From contig NZ_LOCN01000001.1 of assembly GCF_001574435.1 (NCBI RefSeq), positions 453,498 through 517,497 on the forward strand: 64,000 nucleotides of DNA, in the 5' to 3' direction. The notes under the pieces were generated by a model. It ran no database searches and had not been told where the DNA came from. It saw nothing but the letters and a program-made list of their open reading frames with translations. Position 1 is the first letter of the stretch. The number at the start of each line of letters is the position of its first letter. This stretch comes from Moritella sp. JT01. Lineage in GTDB: Bacteria; Pseudomonadota; Gammaproteobacteria; Enterobacterales; Moritellaceae. Shown here piece after piece: positions 51,384-60,213 of this stretch. The position numbers were made by a program, and so were the translations under genes.

Positions 51384-53216
51384 TTATTCTACAGTAACCG
51401 CTTTAGCGAGGTTACGTGGTTGATCCACGTCTGTCCCTTTAATCAGTGCAACATGATATGAAAGCAGTTGCATTGGTAATGTGTAGAAGATCGGCGCTGT
51501 AATTTCACTTACATGCGGCATCGTGATGATCTTCATGCCTTTTGATTCAACAAAACCAGCGTCAGCATCTGCGAATACATAAAGTAGGCCGCCACGAGCG
51601 CGAACTTCTTCAATATTCGATTTTAGTTTTTCTAATAATTCATTGGTTGGTGCGATAACCACAACAGGCATGTCAGCGTCAATGAGCGCTAAAGGACCGT
51701 GTTTTAATTCACCCGCTGCATATGCTTCTGCGTGAATGTAAGAGATCTCTTTAAGCTTAAGCGCTGCTTCCATAGCGATAGGGTAGAACTCACCGCGACC
51801 AAGAAATAAGGTATGGTGTTTATCAGCGAAATCTTCCGCTAATGCTTCAATCTCTTTATCAAATGACAATGCATTTTCGATTTGTGCTGGCAGTGCATGT
51901 AATGCAGTGACGATTTCAGCTTCTTTGGTTGCATCGATAACGTGTTTTTGTTTACCTAATGCAGTTACAAGCATTAATAATGCTGATAATTGTGTCGTGA
52001 ATGCTTTAGTCGAAGCAACACCAATTTCGGTTCCCGCACGGGTCATAAATGCAAAGTCAGATTCACGCACTAATGAAGAACCGGCCACGTTACAAATGGT
52101 CATTACAGCCATGTAACCTTTTTCTTTCGCCAAACGCATTGCTGCTAACGTATCCGCGGTTTCACCTGATTGGGATAACGTGATCAATAGGCTATTCGGA
52201 CGCGTTACAAATTTACGGTAGCGGAATTCAGATGCAATTTCGACATCACAACTTACACTTGCTAACGATTCAAACCAATAACGGGCTGTCATACCTGCGT
52301 TGTAAGACGTACCACAAGCGATGATCTGAATGTGTTCAACTTTCGCTAAAATCTCAGCCGCGTTAACGCCGATACTTTCTGTAATAACGCTGTTAGCTGT
52401 AAGGCGACCTTCCATTGTATTTGTCAGCGCTACAGGTTGTTCGAAGATCTCTTTTTGCATGAAATGGCGGAATTTACCTTTATCAGCAGCGTCATGCTCT
52501 GCATTCGATTCAGTTACTTCACGTGTTACTGGATTACCATCAATATCAAATACAGACACATCTCGACGCGTAACTTCAGCCACATCACCTTCTTCAAGGT
52601 ACATGAAACGGCGAGTAACATTAAGCAGTGCAAGTTGGTCGGATGCTAAGAAGTTTTCGCCTACACCTAAACCTATCACAATTGGGCTGCCTGAACGTGC
52701 CACAATTAATTTACCTGGTTCGAGACGGTTTAGTACTACAGTACCGTATGCACCGTCTAATTGAGCTGCTGTTTTTTGAACGGCATCAAGTAGGCTATCT
52801 GTTGAACGTAACTCCCATTCAACAAGATGCGCAATGACTTCAGTGTCTGTTTGAGATTGGAAAATATAACCACGTTGTTGTAATAATTCACGCAACATCT
52901 CATGATTCTCAATAATACCATTATGTACTACTGCAATATCACCTGATACGTGTGGATGTGCATTTGCTTGTGAAGGTTCACCATGTGTTGCCCAACGTGT
53001 ATGGGCGATACCAGTACCGCCAACAGGCTGTTCAGTGTCAACGGCATTTGCTAGCTCTTGCACTTTACCTAGGCTACGTACACGCTGCAGATTATTGTCT
53101 TGATCAACAATCGCAACACCTGCAGAGTCATAACCGCGGTATTCTAAACGACGTAAACCTTCAACTAAAATTTCAGCGATATCTCTTTGCGCTACTGCAC
53201 CAACAATGCCACACAT
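51384..53216 (-). CDS. glmS: Glucosamine-6-phosphate synthase (glutamine amidotransferase)
   Basis: A 610-residue enzyme making glucosamine-6-phosphate from fructose-6-phosphate and glutamine, the first step to UDP-GlcNAc for cell wall and LPS. The N-terminal nucleophile C2 ([12 protein letters not shown]), [18 protein letters not shown] and [11 protein letters not shown] form the amidotransferase domain. Two SIS domains follow ([43 protein letters not shown]). The C-terminal LAKAVTVE is complete. glmU is not adjacent here. No glmS ribozyme was seen upstream. Confidence 0.98.
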   Translation of the reverse strand: MCGIVGAVAQRDIAEILVEGLRRLEYRGYDSAGVAIVDQDNNLQRVRSLGKVQELANAVDTEQPVGGTGIAHTRWATHGEPSQANAHPHVSGDIAVVHNGIIENHEMLRELLQQRGYIFQSQTDTEVIAHLVEWELRSTDSLLDAVQKTAAQLDGAYGTVVLNRLEPGKLIVARSGSPIVIGLGVGENFLASDQLALLNVTRRFMYLEEGDVAEVTRRDVSVFDIDGNPVTREVTESNAEHDAADKGKFRHFMQKEIFEQPVALTNTMEGRLTANSVITESIGVNAAEILAKVEHIQIIACGTSYNAGMTARYWFESLASVSCDVEIASEFRYRKFVTRPNSLLITLSQSGETADTLAAMRLAKEKGYMAVMTICNVAGSSLVRESDFAFMTRAGTEIGVASTKAFTTQLSALLMLVTALGKQKHVIDATKEAEIVTALHALPAQIENALSFDKEIEALAEDFADKHHTLFLGRGEFYPIAMEAALKLKEISYIHAEAYAAGELKHGPLALIDADMPVVVIAPTNELLEKLKSNIEEVRARGGLLYVFADADAGFVESKGMKIITMPHVSEITAPIFYTLPMQLLSYHVALIKGTDVDQPRNLAKAVTVE

Positions 53217-53568
53217 GGTCTTCTCCTAAATGTATAAACTTTTTAAACAAGTAATAACCACGTGATAGTTCTGTCTATCGATCCGTGACGACGTTCGTCC
53301 TTATACAACTTGTTTTAATGATTTTGAAAGCGAAACTTTTATCATTAAAGTATTCAATCGTAACTTAACATTGAATGTATTAGTTACGTTTCATTTAAAT
53401 ATAGTGCGTAATAGTAATTTATCTAGTTTCACTTACCCACTACACCGCTTGATTTAGCAATGAATACCAATTAAGTTTCGTAGTTGCGCTATATTAGTTT
53501 CGTTTGTTTCGTTTGTCTATCTAAAGTTGTCAGTAATAGGTGATTTAAAACAAAACAATGAAACAAAG
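53217..53568. other. Intergenic region upstream of glmS
   Basis: About 350 AT-rich bases between glmS and azlD with no credible gene. It must hold the glmS promoter. A short direct repeat of GTTTCGTTT units occurs near 53498-53515. I see no clear hairpin terminator for azlCD. Confidence 0.5.
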
Positions 53569-53871
53569 CTAATGAATTAAGAAAAAAAGTAGCATGCTAA
53601 GAATGGCTGTCAGTAAGGTATTACGCGTAATAAGAATGAGTAATACCGCAAAAATGGCACCAATCAGGTAACTGTTATCCAAATTTAGGTGCAAGGTATT
53701 GTCTTGGATAAATACAATCGGCGCTAAAATAGCGGTGAGTACGGCTGGGGCTGAATAACTTAAAAACTTCACTACACTGGCGCTAAGACGCAATGGCAGC
53801 TTAGGTTCAATGAAAATATAGCGACTAATGAAGATGATGACTGTCATAAGTATGATGGTAAGCCAGATCAT
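53569..53871 (-). CDS. azlD: AzlD-like branched-chain amino acid exporter subunit
   Basis: A 100-residue polytopic protein with about four hydrophobic segments. IWLTIILMTVIIFISRYIFIEP, SASVVKFLSYSAPAVLTAILAPIVFI and AIFAVLLILITRNTLLTAILSMLLFFL match AzlD. It forms the small subunit of the AzlCD exporter. Start overlaps the azlC stop by 4 bp (ATGA). Confidence 0.9.
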   Translation of the reverse strand: MIWLTIILMTVIIFISRYIFIEPKLPLRLSASVVKFLSYSAPAVLTAILAPIVFIQDNTLHLNLDNSYLIGAIFAVLLILITRNTLLTAILSMLLFFLIH

Positions 53872-54629
53872 AAGCCGTCTCCTGGTCTGGTTAATATGGT
53901 TTTATTAGGATGCGTTTCATGGGTTAATTTGGCTGTCAACATACCTGCGCTCATACCAGATAAGGCCGCAATTAATAATCCACCGGGTATATGAAACAGT
54001 TCGCAAAGTACCGCGGTCACTAAAGACACTAATACACTGACTAAAATTGAGGGCGTCTTAATGGAAGGGACGACTAAAGCAATGAAGGTTGCAGCAATGG
54101 CGAAGTCTAAACCGAGTTCATCTAAATTGGGGATCCGTTTACCAGCAAAAATACCGACCGCAGAAGCAATATTCCAAATAAGATAAAAACTAAAGCCACC
54201 CCCAAATGCAAACCAGCGATCAAATTTATGCTGTTTGGTTTCACTGCATATGGCAAACAATTCATCGGTGAGCAAAAAGCCTAATGTTAGTCGCCAGCGT
54301 AAAGGTAGGGGACTCATTTGATGACGCATGGCCATACCATATAAAAAGTGGCGAGAGGTAATGAGTAGGGTAGTTAATAGTATACTCGCCAGTCCAACCC
54401 CTGATTTGATCATCCCTACCGCAACAAGTTGTGCTGCGCCTGCAAACACAATAGCTGACATTGCTTGGCTTTGAATGACATCTAACCCTGCTTCAATGGC
54501 ATAAGAGCCTGCCAAAATACCCCAAGGGATCACCGCAATACTTAATGGCATTGCCGCCGCCGCGCCTTTTAATGCTGATTTAAGTTTAGATGGTGGCACT
54601 TGTTCTGAGTCGGATTGTTGAGCCTGCAT
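53868..54629 (-). CDS. azlC: AzlC-family branched-chain amino acid exporter subunit
   Basis: About 253 residues with several membrane helices. ALKGAAAAMPLSIAVIPWGILAGSYAIEAGLDVIQSQAMSAIVFAGAAQLVAVGMI and LTTLLITSRHFLYGMAMRHQMSPLPLRWRLTLGFLLTDELFAI are AzlC hallmarks. I start at the ATG at 54629, which has AAGGAT nine bases upstream; the in-frame ATG at 54677 would add a His-rich leader without a ribosome site. AzlCD pairs export branched-chain amino acids or analogues. Confidence 0.88.
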   Translation of the reverse strand: MQAQQSDSEQVPPSKLKSALKGAAAAMPLSIAVIPWGILAGSYAIEAGLDVIQSQAMSAIVFAGAAQLVAVGMIKSGVGLASILLTTLLITSRHFLYGMAMRHQMSPLPLRWRLTLGFLLTDELFAICSETKQHKFDRWFAFGGGFSFYLIWNIASAVGIFAGKRIPNLDELGLDFAIAATFIALVVPSIKTPSILVSVLVSLVTAVLCELFHIPGGLLIAALSGMSAGMLTAKLTHETHPNKTILTRPGDGL

Positions 54630-54693
54630 CGCGTTATCCTTGTGATGGCGGTGGTGCACTGTATTTGAGAATATCAAAAATACTGGAGGTAAT

Positions 54694-54719
54694 AAAAAAC
54701 CCAGCGAACTGGGTTTTTA
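54694..54719. terminator. Bidirectional terminator between azlC and gnd
   Basis: Stem CCCAG / CTGGG, extended by A/T pairs, closes a CGAA loop. The minus-strand reading has a T run that ends gnd transcription. Confidence 0.8.
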
Positions 54720-54767
54720 ATCGTCATATCTACGAAGATATATTACTTATGATTTATCAGCAATCAA

Positions 54768-56270
54768 TTAGTGCTGCGCTTTGTGCTCGCCGCTGCCAAA
54801 GTGCCAATCATAGTGGAAGCTTTGACTTGCATCTTGATCTTTACGACGGTAAGTGTGGCCACCAAAGTAGTCACGCATTGCTTGAATAAGGCTTGCTGAT
54901 GAATCTGCTTCACGGTAGCAATCGTAGTAGCTCATTGCTGCGCTAATTGAAGGCATTGGCATACCTTGCATGATTGCTTTCGCTAATACTTCACGCCATG
55001 CCATTTGGCTTTCAGCTAAAGTGTTAGTGAAACGGTCTGCTAACATTAGGTTTAACAGTTCAGGTTCAGCTTGGTAAGCTTTAGAGATATCATCTAAGAA
55101 GTGAGCGCGGATCACGCAACCTGCACGCCATATTTTTGCAATTGCAACGTAATCAAGCGTCCAGTTATGTTCTTTTTGTGCTGCAGACATCAATTCAAAA
55201 CCTTGTGCGTAGCTACAGATTTTTGAACAATAGAGTGCGTCAGCCAGTTTTTCTAACCACACGTTTCGATCTTCGAGCGTTACTGTTGGACCTGCAAGCT
55301 TCGTCGCGCCAACCTGACGGATAGATTTTTGTGTACTTAGGCAACGGGCAAATACAGATTCTGCAATTGCGTTTGCTGGCACGCCTAGCTCGAGAGCTTC
55401 ACGAGCGGTCCAGTTACCCGTTCCTTTTTGGCCTGCTTGATCCATGATCACGTCAACCATAGGTTTACCTGTTGCTTCATCAACAACTTTTAGGATGTTA
55501 CCTGTGATCTCGATTAGGTAGCTTTGTAATTTACCTTTGTTCCATTCACTGAATACTTCGCCAACTTCAACGGCTGACATACCTAAGATTTGACGCATGA
55601 ATTGTACAATTTCAGCAATCATTTGCATATCTGCGTATTCGATACCGTTATGTACCATTTTAACAAAATGGCCAGAACCGATTGGACCGATATATTCGGC
55701 ACAAGGTTCACCTTCTGGTAGTGGCTGATCTACGTGTGTACGTGCAATTTCAACACCTGTGATAGGATCTACTTTCGCAGACATTGCTTGCCACATAGGT
55801 TTTAGCCATTCCCAAGCTGCTTTGTCGCCACTAGGCATTAACGATGGACCAAAACGAGCACCCACTTCACCGCCAGAAATAGCACAAGTGAAGAAGCTAA
55901 ACTTACCAGCGTAAGTATCTGCACGAGCAATAGAATCACGCCATTGGCTATTACCTGTATCAACAACAATGTCGTTTGCTTCTAAGCCTGCCGCAATTAA
56001 ATCATTGCAAATAATATCAACAACAGGACCAGCTGGAACAGAAAGCACGATTCGACGTGGTGTTTCAAGTTGGTTAATTAGCTCTGTAAGATCGGCAACC
56101 GCAATTAATTTTGCTGCTGTTAGAGGTTGATGACGCTTAACGATGTCAGTACGACGGCTTTCGTTAATGTCAAAAGCTGCAACGGAAAATCCACGTTCAG
56201 CTAAGTTTAATGCCATGTTGGCACCCATTACGCCTAAACCTATTACTGCAATATCAATATTTTTATTCAT
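54768..56270 (-). CDS. gnd: 6-phosphogluconate dehydrogenase (decarboxylating)
   Basis: A 500-residue enzyme of the oxidative pentose phosphate pathway. The N-terminal Rossmann motif VIGLGVMGANMALNLAERGFSVAAFD binds NADP; CAISGGEVGARFGPSLMPSG and GHFVKMVHNGIEYADMQMIAE hold the active-site Lys and substrate residues; QKGTGNWTAREALELGVP, and the tail YYGGHT-like DYFGGHTYRRKDQD, complete the fold. It diverges from gntR, and with gntK it routes gluconate to ribulose-5-phosphate. At 500 residues it is slightly longer than the E. coli enzyme. Confidence 0.97.
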   Translation of the reverse strand: MNKNIDIAVIGLGVMGANMALNLAERGFSVAAFDINESRRTDIVKRHQPLTAAKLIAVADLTELINQLETPRRIVLSVPAGPVVDIICNDLIAAGLEANDIVVDTGNSQWRDSIARADTYAGKFSFFTCAISGGEVGARFGPSLMPSGDKAAWEWLKPMWQAMSAKVDPITGVEIARTHVDQPLPEGEPCAEYIGPIGSGHFVKMVHNGIEYADMQMIAEIVQFMRQILGMSAVEVGEVFSEWNKGKLQSYLIEITGNILKVVDEATGKPMVDVIMDQAGQKGTGNWTAREALELGVPANAIAESVFARCLSTQKSIRQVGATKLAGPTVTLEDRNVWLEKLADALYCSKICSYAQGFELMSAAQKEHNWTLDYVAIAKIWRAGCVIRAHFLDDISKAYQAEPELLNLMLADRFTNTLAESQMAWREVLAKAIMQGMPMPSISAAMSYYDCYREADSSASLIQAMRDYFGGHTYRRKDQDASQSFHYDWHFGSGEHKAQH

Positions 56271-56668
56271 CTGGTCCGTGCCTTAGCAAGTCATGAAGGT
56301 GAGAATTGGGCTAATGCCTTGTCGTTTAAGGCATGATATAGAAAGTAGAAAAAGATACAATATGAACACTACTGTTATTTACTTTTTTCATTTAAATCGC
56401 TATTTTTTGATGAGCTAATTTTAAATCATTAAAATCTATATGGTTAATCTGATTGTCGAGATGAGATCTGTCTCACATAATCATTGTTAGTTTGAATTTA
56501 AGCCTGTGCCTTTCCTGTTCAGTTATACAAGTTTAACTAAAATTATTTACAGTTATGTTAAAAGTTATACAGATTTTCTGGTTTAAAGTTAATAGGAAAC
56601 TTTACTTACCCCTAATTATATATAAGTGTAATATAGGTAAGTATTTTATAAATAAGGATATTAGGTGT
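56271..56668. other. Divergent promoter region between gnd and gntR
   Basis: About 400 AT-rich bases without a credible gene. It should hold the promoters of both genes. I looked for GTTACCGGTAAC-type GntR sites and saw no good match here, unlike upstream of gntK and dctP. Confidence 0.5.
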
Positions 56669-57682
56669 ATGAGTTCCAACAGTCGTAAGTCTGGTCGCGT
56701 GACCTTACAAGATGTTGCTAATAAAGTTGGTGTTACAAAAATTACTGTTTCAAGAGCGATCCGTACACCCGAGAAAGTGTCTGAATCATTACGCTTGACG
56801 ATCCACAAAGCCATTGAACAAATGGGATATGTGCCAAATCGTGCAGCTAGCATGTTAAGCACTAAGCAAAGTAAAACCATTGTATTGATTGTCCCTTCCT
56901 TATCTAACGGTGTATTTTCTGATGTAGTACGCGGTATTAATGATGTGATGCTAAATGAAGGCTTTCAGATCTTACTGGGTCACTCTGGCTATTCTCTATT
57001 AGAAGAAGAACGTTTAATCGAAACCTATTTACAGTTTGGTATCGATGGCATCATTATTTCTGGTACGCATCACACTGAACGCAGTAATCGTTTATTACGT
57101 AAATCAAACTTACCGGTTGTTGAGATCATGGAATGCAATGATAACGCGATTGATATGTCAGTGGGTTTAGATCATGCCCTAGCGGGTTATAAGATCACCG
57201 AGCATCTAATCGGTAAAGGTTATAAAAATATCGGTTTTGCCGGTGCGCGAATGGATTTACGTGCACAGTTGCGTTTAGATGGTTGGCGTAAAGCAATTTG
57301 GGAAACAGAATTGAGCGATAAGCGTGTGGTGACCAGTACCTATGCTTCGACTTACCAAATGGGTGCTGATATGTTGACTGAGTTATTAGGTGAATGGCCT
57401 GATACTGACTGCATCTTCTTCTGTAATGACGATTTGGCTGCAGGGGCACTATTTGAGTGTCAACGTCGAAATCTGAAAGTACCGAAAGATATTGCTTTAG
57501 TTGGTTTTAACGATCTTGATATTTGTTCTGCGACAAATCCAAAGTTAACGTCGGTATCTATCCCTCGTTTTGATATAGGTGAGCAAGCGGCTAAATTGTT
57601 ACTTAAAAAAATCAATGATGAACCGATTGAAAATAAGCATTTAGATCTCGGTTTTATTATTTCTGAGCGTGCTAGCACCTAA
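56669..57682 (+). CDS. gntR: GntR, LacI-family gluconate repressor
   Basis: A 337-residue LacI-family repressor. The N-terminal helix-turn-helix (RVTLQDVANKVGVTKITVSRAIRTPEKVSESLRLTIHKAIEQMGYVPNRAASMLSTKQSKT) and the effector domain with IDGIIISGTHHTERSNRLLR and FFCNDDLAAGALFECQRR match GntR of enterics. The ATG at 56669 has TTAGGTG upstream and gives the family length; an upstream in-frame ATG adds an implausible hydrophobic leader. Gluconate should relieve repression of gntK and the TRAP genes. Confidence 0.92.
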   Translation: MSSNSRKSGRVTLQDVANKVGVTKITVSRAIRTPEKVSESLRLTIHKAIEQMGYVPNRAASMLSTKQSKTIVLIVPSLSNGVFSDVVRGINDVMLNEGFQILLGHSGYSLLEEERLIETYLQFGIDGIIISGTHHTERSNRLLRKSNLPVVEIMECNDNAIDMSVGLDHALAGYKITEHLIGKGYKNIGFAGARMDLRAQLRLDGWRKAIWETELSDKRVVTSTYASTYQMGADMLTELLGEWPDTDCIFFCNDDLAAGALFECQRRNLKVPKDIALVGFNDLDICSATNPKLTSVSIPRFDIGEQAAKLLLKKINDEPIENKHLDLGFIISERAST

Positions 57683-57710
57683 GTCACACTGATAATGCTT
57701 GTGTTTTATT

Positions 57711-57726
57711 GTGTTAACGGTAACAT
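57711..57726. promoter_or_regulatory. GntR-type operator upstream of gntK
   Basis: GTGTTAACGGTAACAT, one mismatch from the palindrome TGTTACCGGTAACA known for GntR. It lies 41 bases before gntK. Confidence 0.8.
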
Positions 57727-57766
57727 TGCGTTAGTTGATTTAGAGTGATGTTAAGAAGTAAAGAAT

Positions 57767-58279
57767 ATGATAGGCAGAAGTATTATAGTCATGGGCGTTT
57801 CTGGTAGCGGAAAGTCTACGATAGGATTAAAAATTGCACAGCAGCTCGGTGCTAAATTTATTGATGGTGATGACCTACATCCTAAAGTAAATATTTTAAA
57901 AATGGCTGCTGGCCAACCGTTAAATGATGCAGACCGTACGCCTTGGTTAGAACGTGTTCGTGATGCATGTTTTAGCATTGAACAAAAAAATGAAACAGGC
58001 GTTATCGTTTGCTCTGCATTACGTAAAAATTATCGAGATCAAATTCGAGATGGTAATAAATCCGTAACTTTTATCTACTTAGATGGTAGTTTTGATTTGA
58101 TTTTAGCACGGTTGAAAGCGCGAGCAGGGCACTTCTTTAGTGGAGATGACATGTTAAAAAGCCAGTTTAATACTTTAGAGTTACCACTTAAGGATGAAAA
58201 AGACGTACTTTCTGTTCCTATTGATGGTACAATTGACGACATCGTAAGCCTCAGTATTACTGCTTTAACGCGCTACTAG
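57767..58279 (+). CDS. gntK: Gluconokinase
   Basis: A 170-residue kinase that makes 6-phosphogluconate from gluconate and ATP. SIIVMGVSGSGKSTIGLKIAQQLGAKFIDGDDLHPKVNILKMAAGQPLNDADRTPWLERV contains the P-loop and substrate motif; CSALRKNYRDQIR and YLDGSFDLILARLKARAGHFFSGDDMLKSQFNTLE complete it. Product feeds Gnd. A GntR operator precedes it and a hairpin terminator follows at 58347-58381. Confidence 0.96.
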   Translation: MIGRSIIVMGVSGSGKSTIGLKIAQQLGAKFIDGDDLHPKVNILKMAAGQPLNDADRTPWLERVRDACFSIEQKNETGVIVCSALRKNYRDQIRDGNKSVTFIYLDGSFDLILARLKARAGHFFSGDDMLKSQFNTLELPLKDEKDVLSVPIDGTIDDIVSLSITALTRY

Positions 58280-58346
58280 TATTACGATGTTGGATTGATG
58301 TTTTATAGGGTTCATAAAATATCAGCATATCCAAAAACCATAAAAT

Positions 58347-58381
58347 GGTCATATTTTAATCAAAATATGACCGTTTTTTTT
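58347..58381 (+). terminator. Rho-independent terminator after gntK
   Basis: An 11-bp stem GGTCATATTTT / AAAATATGACC with a 4-nt loop is followed by G and a run of eight Ts. It separates gntK from the TRAP operon. Confidence 0.88.
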
Positions 58382-58530
58382 ATCTCGATTTTTATATTTC
58401 AAATGAAAATTAAAAGTTGATCATATGTAACAATAGTGACTTAAAAGTTGAAATCATCCGGTTATTTTATATAAAAATGTGATGTTAACCCTAGGGTTTA
58501 GCTGTTTGTAATAGTAAGATTACCTCAACA

Positions 58531-58542
58531 GTTACCGGTAAC
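58531..58542. promoter_or_regulatory. GntR-type operator upstream of the TRAP operon
   Basis: A perfect 12-bp palindrome GTTACCGGTAAC, the core of the GntR consensus, 53 bases before the dctP start. It implies that GntR controls the transporter. Confidence 0.85.
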
Positions 58543-58595
58543 ACGGTTGGGTAACATCATTATCGGGTTTGTCAGAAACAAGGATACCGCTACTA

Positions 58596-59612
58596 ATGAA
58601 AACCATTTCTAAAACAATTCTTGCAGCATCAGTTGCAACTATGATGAGTGCATCAGCATTCGCTGCTGAATTTAACTTCAAATTTCAATCATCTGATCCA
58701 TCGGGTGAGAAAAACTTCCAAGTGCAACAAGCATGGGCTGACCAATTAGAAAAAGATTCTAACGGTCGTATCGATGTGACAATGTTACCAGTAGGTGCCG
58801 TAATTAAGCATACAGAAACACTTGATGGTATTAAGTTTGGTGTTTTACAAGGCCACATTACAGCAACAAGTTTCTTTGCTGGTAAGGATCCCGCATTTGG
58901 TTTAATGGGTAACACAGTTGGTGCTTGGTCTGATCCAATACAACTACTGGATTACATGTATAACGGCGGCGGTAACGAGCTAATGCGTGAAATCTACAAA
59001 CCTTATGGTATTTACTATATTGGCGCATCAGCAACGGGTCTTGAAGCGTTTGTTTCTAAAGTACCACTTAATGGTGTTGCAGATCTTAAAGGTCTTAAAT
59101 TACGTGCACCAGAAGGTCTAGTGCAACAAGTATTTGCAGCTGCAGGCGCTTCACCAGTTAATTTACCAGGTTCAGAAGTATTTACAGGTTTAAGTAAAGG
59201 CGTTATTGATGCCGCTGATTACACGGTATTCTCAACGAATCATAAAGCGGGTCTAAATGATATCGCACCACATCCTGTATATCCTGGTTTTCATTCTTTA
59301 CCTGCAATTGAAGTATCAATCAGTGCCAAATCGTGGAATAAACTGCCTGCTGACTTACAAAAACTAATGCAAGATTCAGTTAAAACATTTGCTTACACTA
59401 TGGTTGATACTCTGAAAAAAGCAGATGCGGAAGCGGTTGCAGACGCAATGAAAAATCCAAACATCACCATACATGACTGGCCTGTAGAAGAACGTAAAAA
59501 ATTCCGTACTATTGCGCGTAGCCAATGGGAAATTTACGCAAAACGTTCTCCAAACGCACAAAAAGTATATGACTCTATAACAACATACTTAAAAGCGAAA
59601 AACTTACTGTAA
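58596..59612 (+). CDS. dctP: TRAP transporter substrate-binding protein (probable gluconate)
   Basis: A 338-residue periplasmic protein with a signal peptide ending ASAFA. The DctP fold is shown by QVQQAWADQLEKDSNGRIDVTMLPVGAV, FVSKVPLNGVADLKGLKLRAPEGLVQQVFAAAGASPVNLPGSEVFTGLSKGVIDAADY. I chose ATG 58596 with AAGGAT upstream; a farther in-frame ATG adds nine residues. It captures substrate for the DctQM membrane units. Gluconate or a related sugar acid is inferred from the GntR site and gntK/gnd neighbours; the sequence does not prove the ligand. Confidence 0.92.
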   Translation: MKTISKTILAASVATMMSASAFAAEFNFKFQSSDPSGEKNFQVQQAWADQLEKDSNGRIDVTMLPVGAVIKHTETLDGIKFGVLQGHITATSFFAGKDPAFGLMGNTVGAWSDPIQLLDYMYNGGGNELMREIYKPYGIYYIGASATGLEAFVSKVPLNGVADLKGLKLRAPEGLVQQVFAAAGASPVNLPGSEVFTGLSKGVIDAADYTVFSTNHKAGLNDIAPHPVYPGFHSLPAIEVSISAKSWNKLPADLQKLMQDSVKTFAYTMVDTLKKADAEAVADAMKNPNITIHDWPVEERKKFRTIARSQWEIYAKRSPNAQKVYDSITTYLKAKNLL

Positions 59613-59633
59613 TTTAAGTAATCGATATATATG

Positions 59634-59656
59634 AAGGCTGCTTCGCAGCCTTTTTT
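59634..59656 (+). terminator. Intra-operon hairpin terminator between dctP and dctQ
   Basis: Stem AAGGCTGC / GCAGCCTT with a 3-nt loop is followed by a T run. Positioned within a TRAP operon, it likely lets most transcripts stop after the abundant binding protein. Confidence 0.85.
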
Positions 59657-59678
59657 CCACTTAGAAGATAAAAAATCA

Positions 59679-60212
59679 ATGAGTAATCCAGAAGAACTGC
59701 AACCAAAAAATCGTCTCGATTCAGGCATTATATGGACAGGTAATGTATTAAGTATCTTGTTTCTGTTTACGGTATTAATATCGTTTTATGAAGTGCTTAT
59801 GCGCTACGTATTCAATGCGCCAACAATTTGGGTTCATGAAACAGCTTCCTTCGTTGGTGGGTCATTATTTGTGATCGGTGGTGCTTATGGATTAGCAGCA
59901 GATAAACACGTACGCGTTGTGCTTATTTATGATCATGTATCGGAGCGTGTAAAGCAGTACTTGAATGTATTCCACCATATTATGGGTTTGTTGTTTACGG
60001 TATTACTTTCTTATGCCGCTTATACCATGGTGGAAAGCGCCTGGTATGCACCTTGGGGTGAAATGCGTTTAGAGACATCTGGTTCAGCTTGGGATCCTGT
60101 ATTTCCTGCGCTACTTAAAGCGTTAATTTTTGGCACTTTATGCTTAATGTCAGTTCAATTTGTGTTGCACCTCATTCAAGAAGTCCACGGTTTAATTAAG
60201 AAGAAAAAATAA
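59679..60212 (+). CDS. dctQ: TRAP transporter small membrane subunit
   Basis: A 177-residue protein with four hydrophobic helices. NVLSILFLFTVLISFYEVLMRYVFNAPTIWVHETASFVGGSLFVIGGAYGLAADKHVRV matches DctQ. The ATG at 59679 lies after the hairpin; an in-frame ATG at 59631 would place the start inside the terminator stem. The stop is one base before dctM. Confidence 0.9.
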   Translation: MSNPEELQPKNRLDSGIIWTGNVLSILFLFTVLISFYEVLMRYVFNAPTIWVHETASFVGGSLFVIGGAYGLAADKHVRVVLIYDHVSERVKQYLNVFHHIMGLLFTVLLSYAAYTMVESAWYAPWGEMRLETSGSAWDPVFPALLKALIFGTLCLMSVQFVLHLIQEVHGLIKKKK

Positions 60213-60213
60213 T

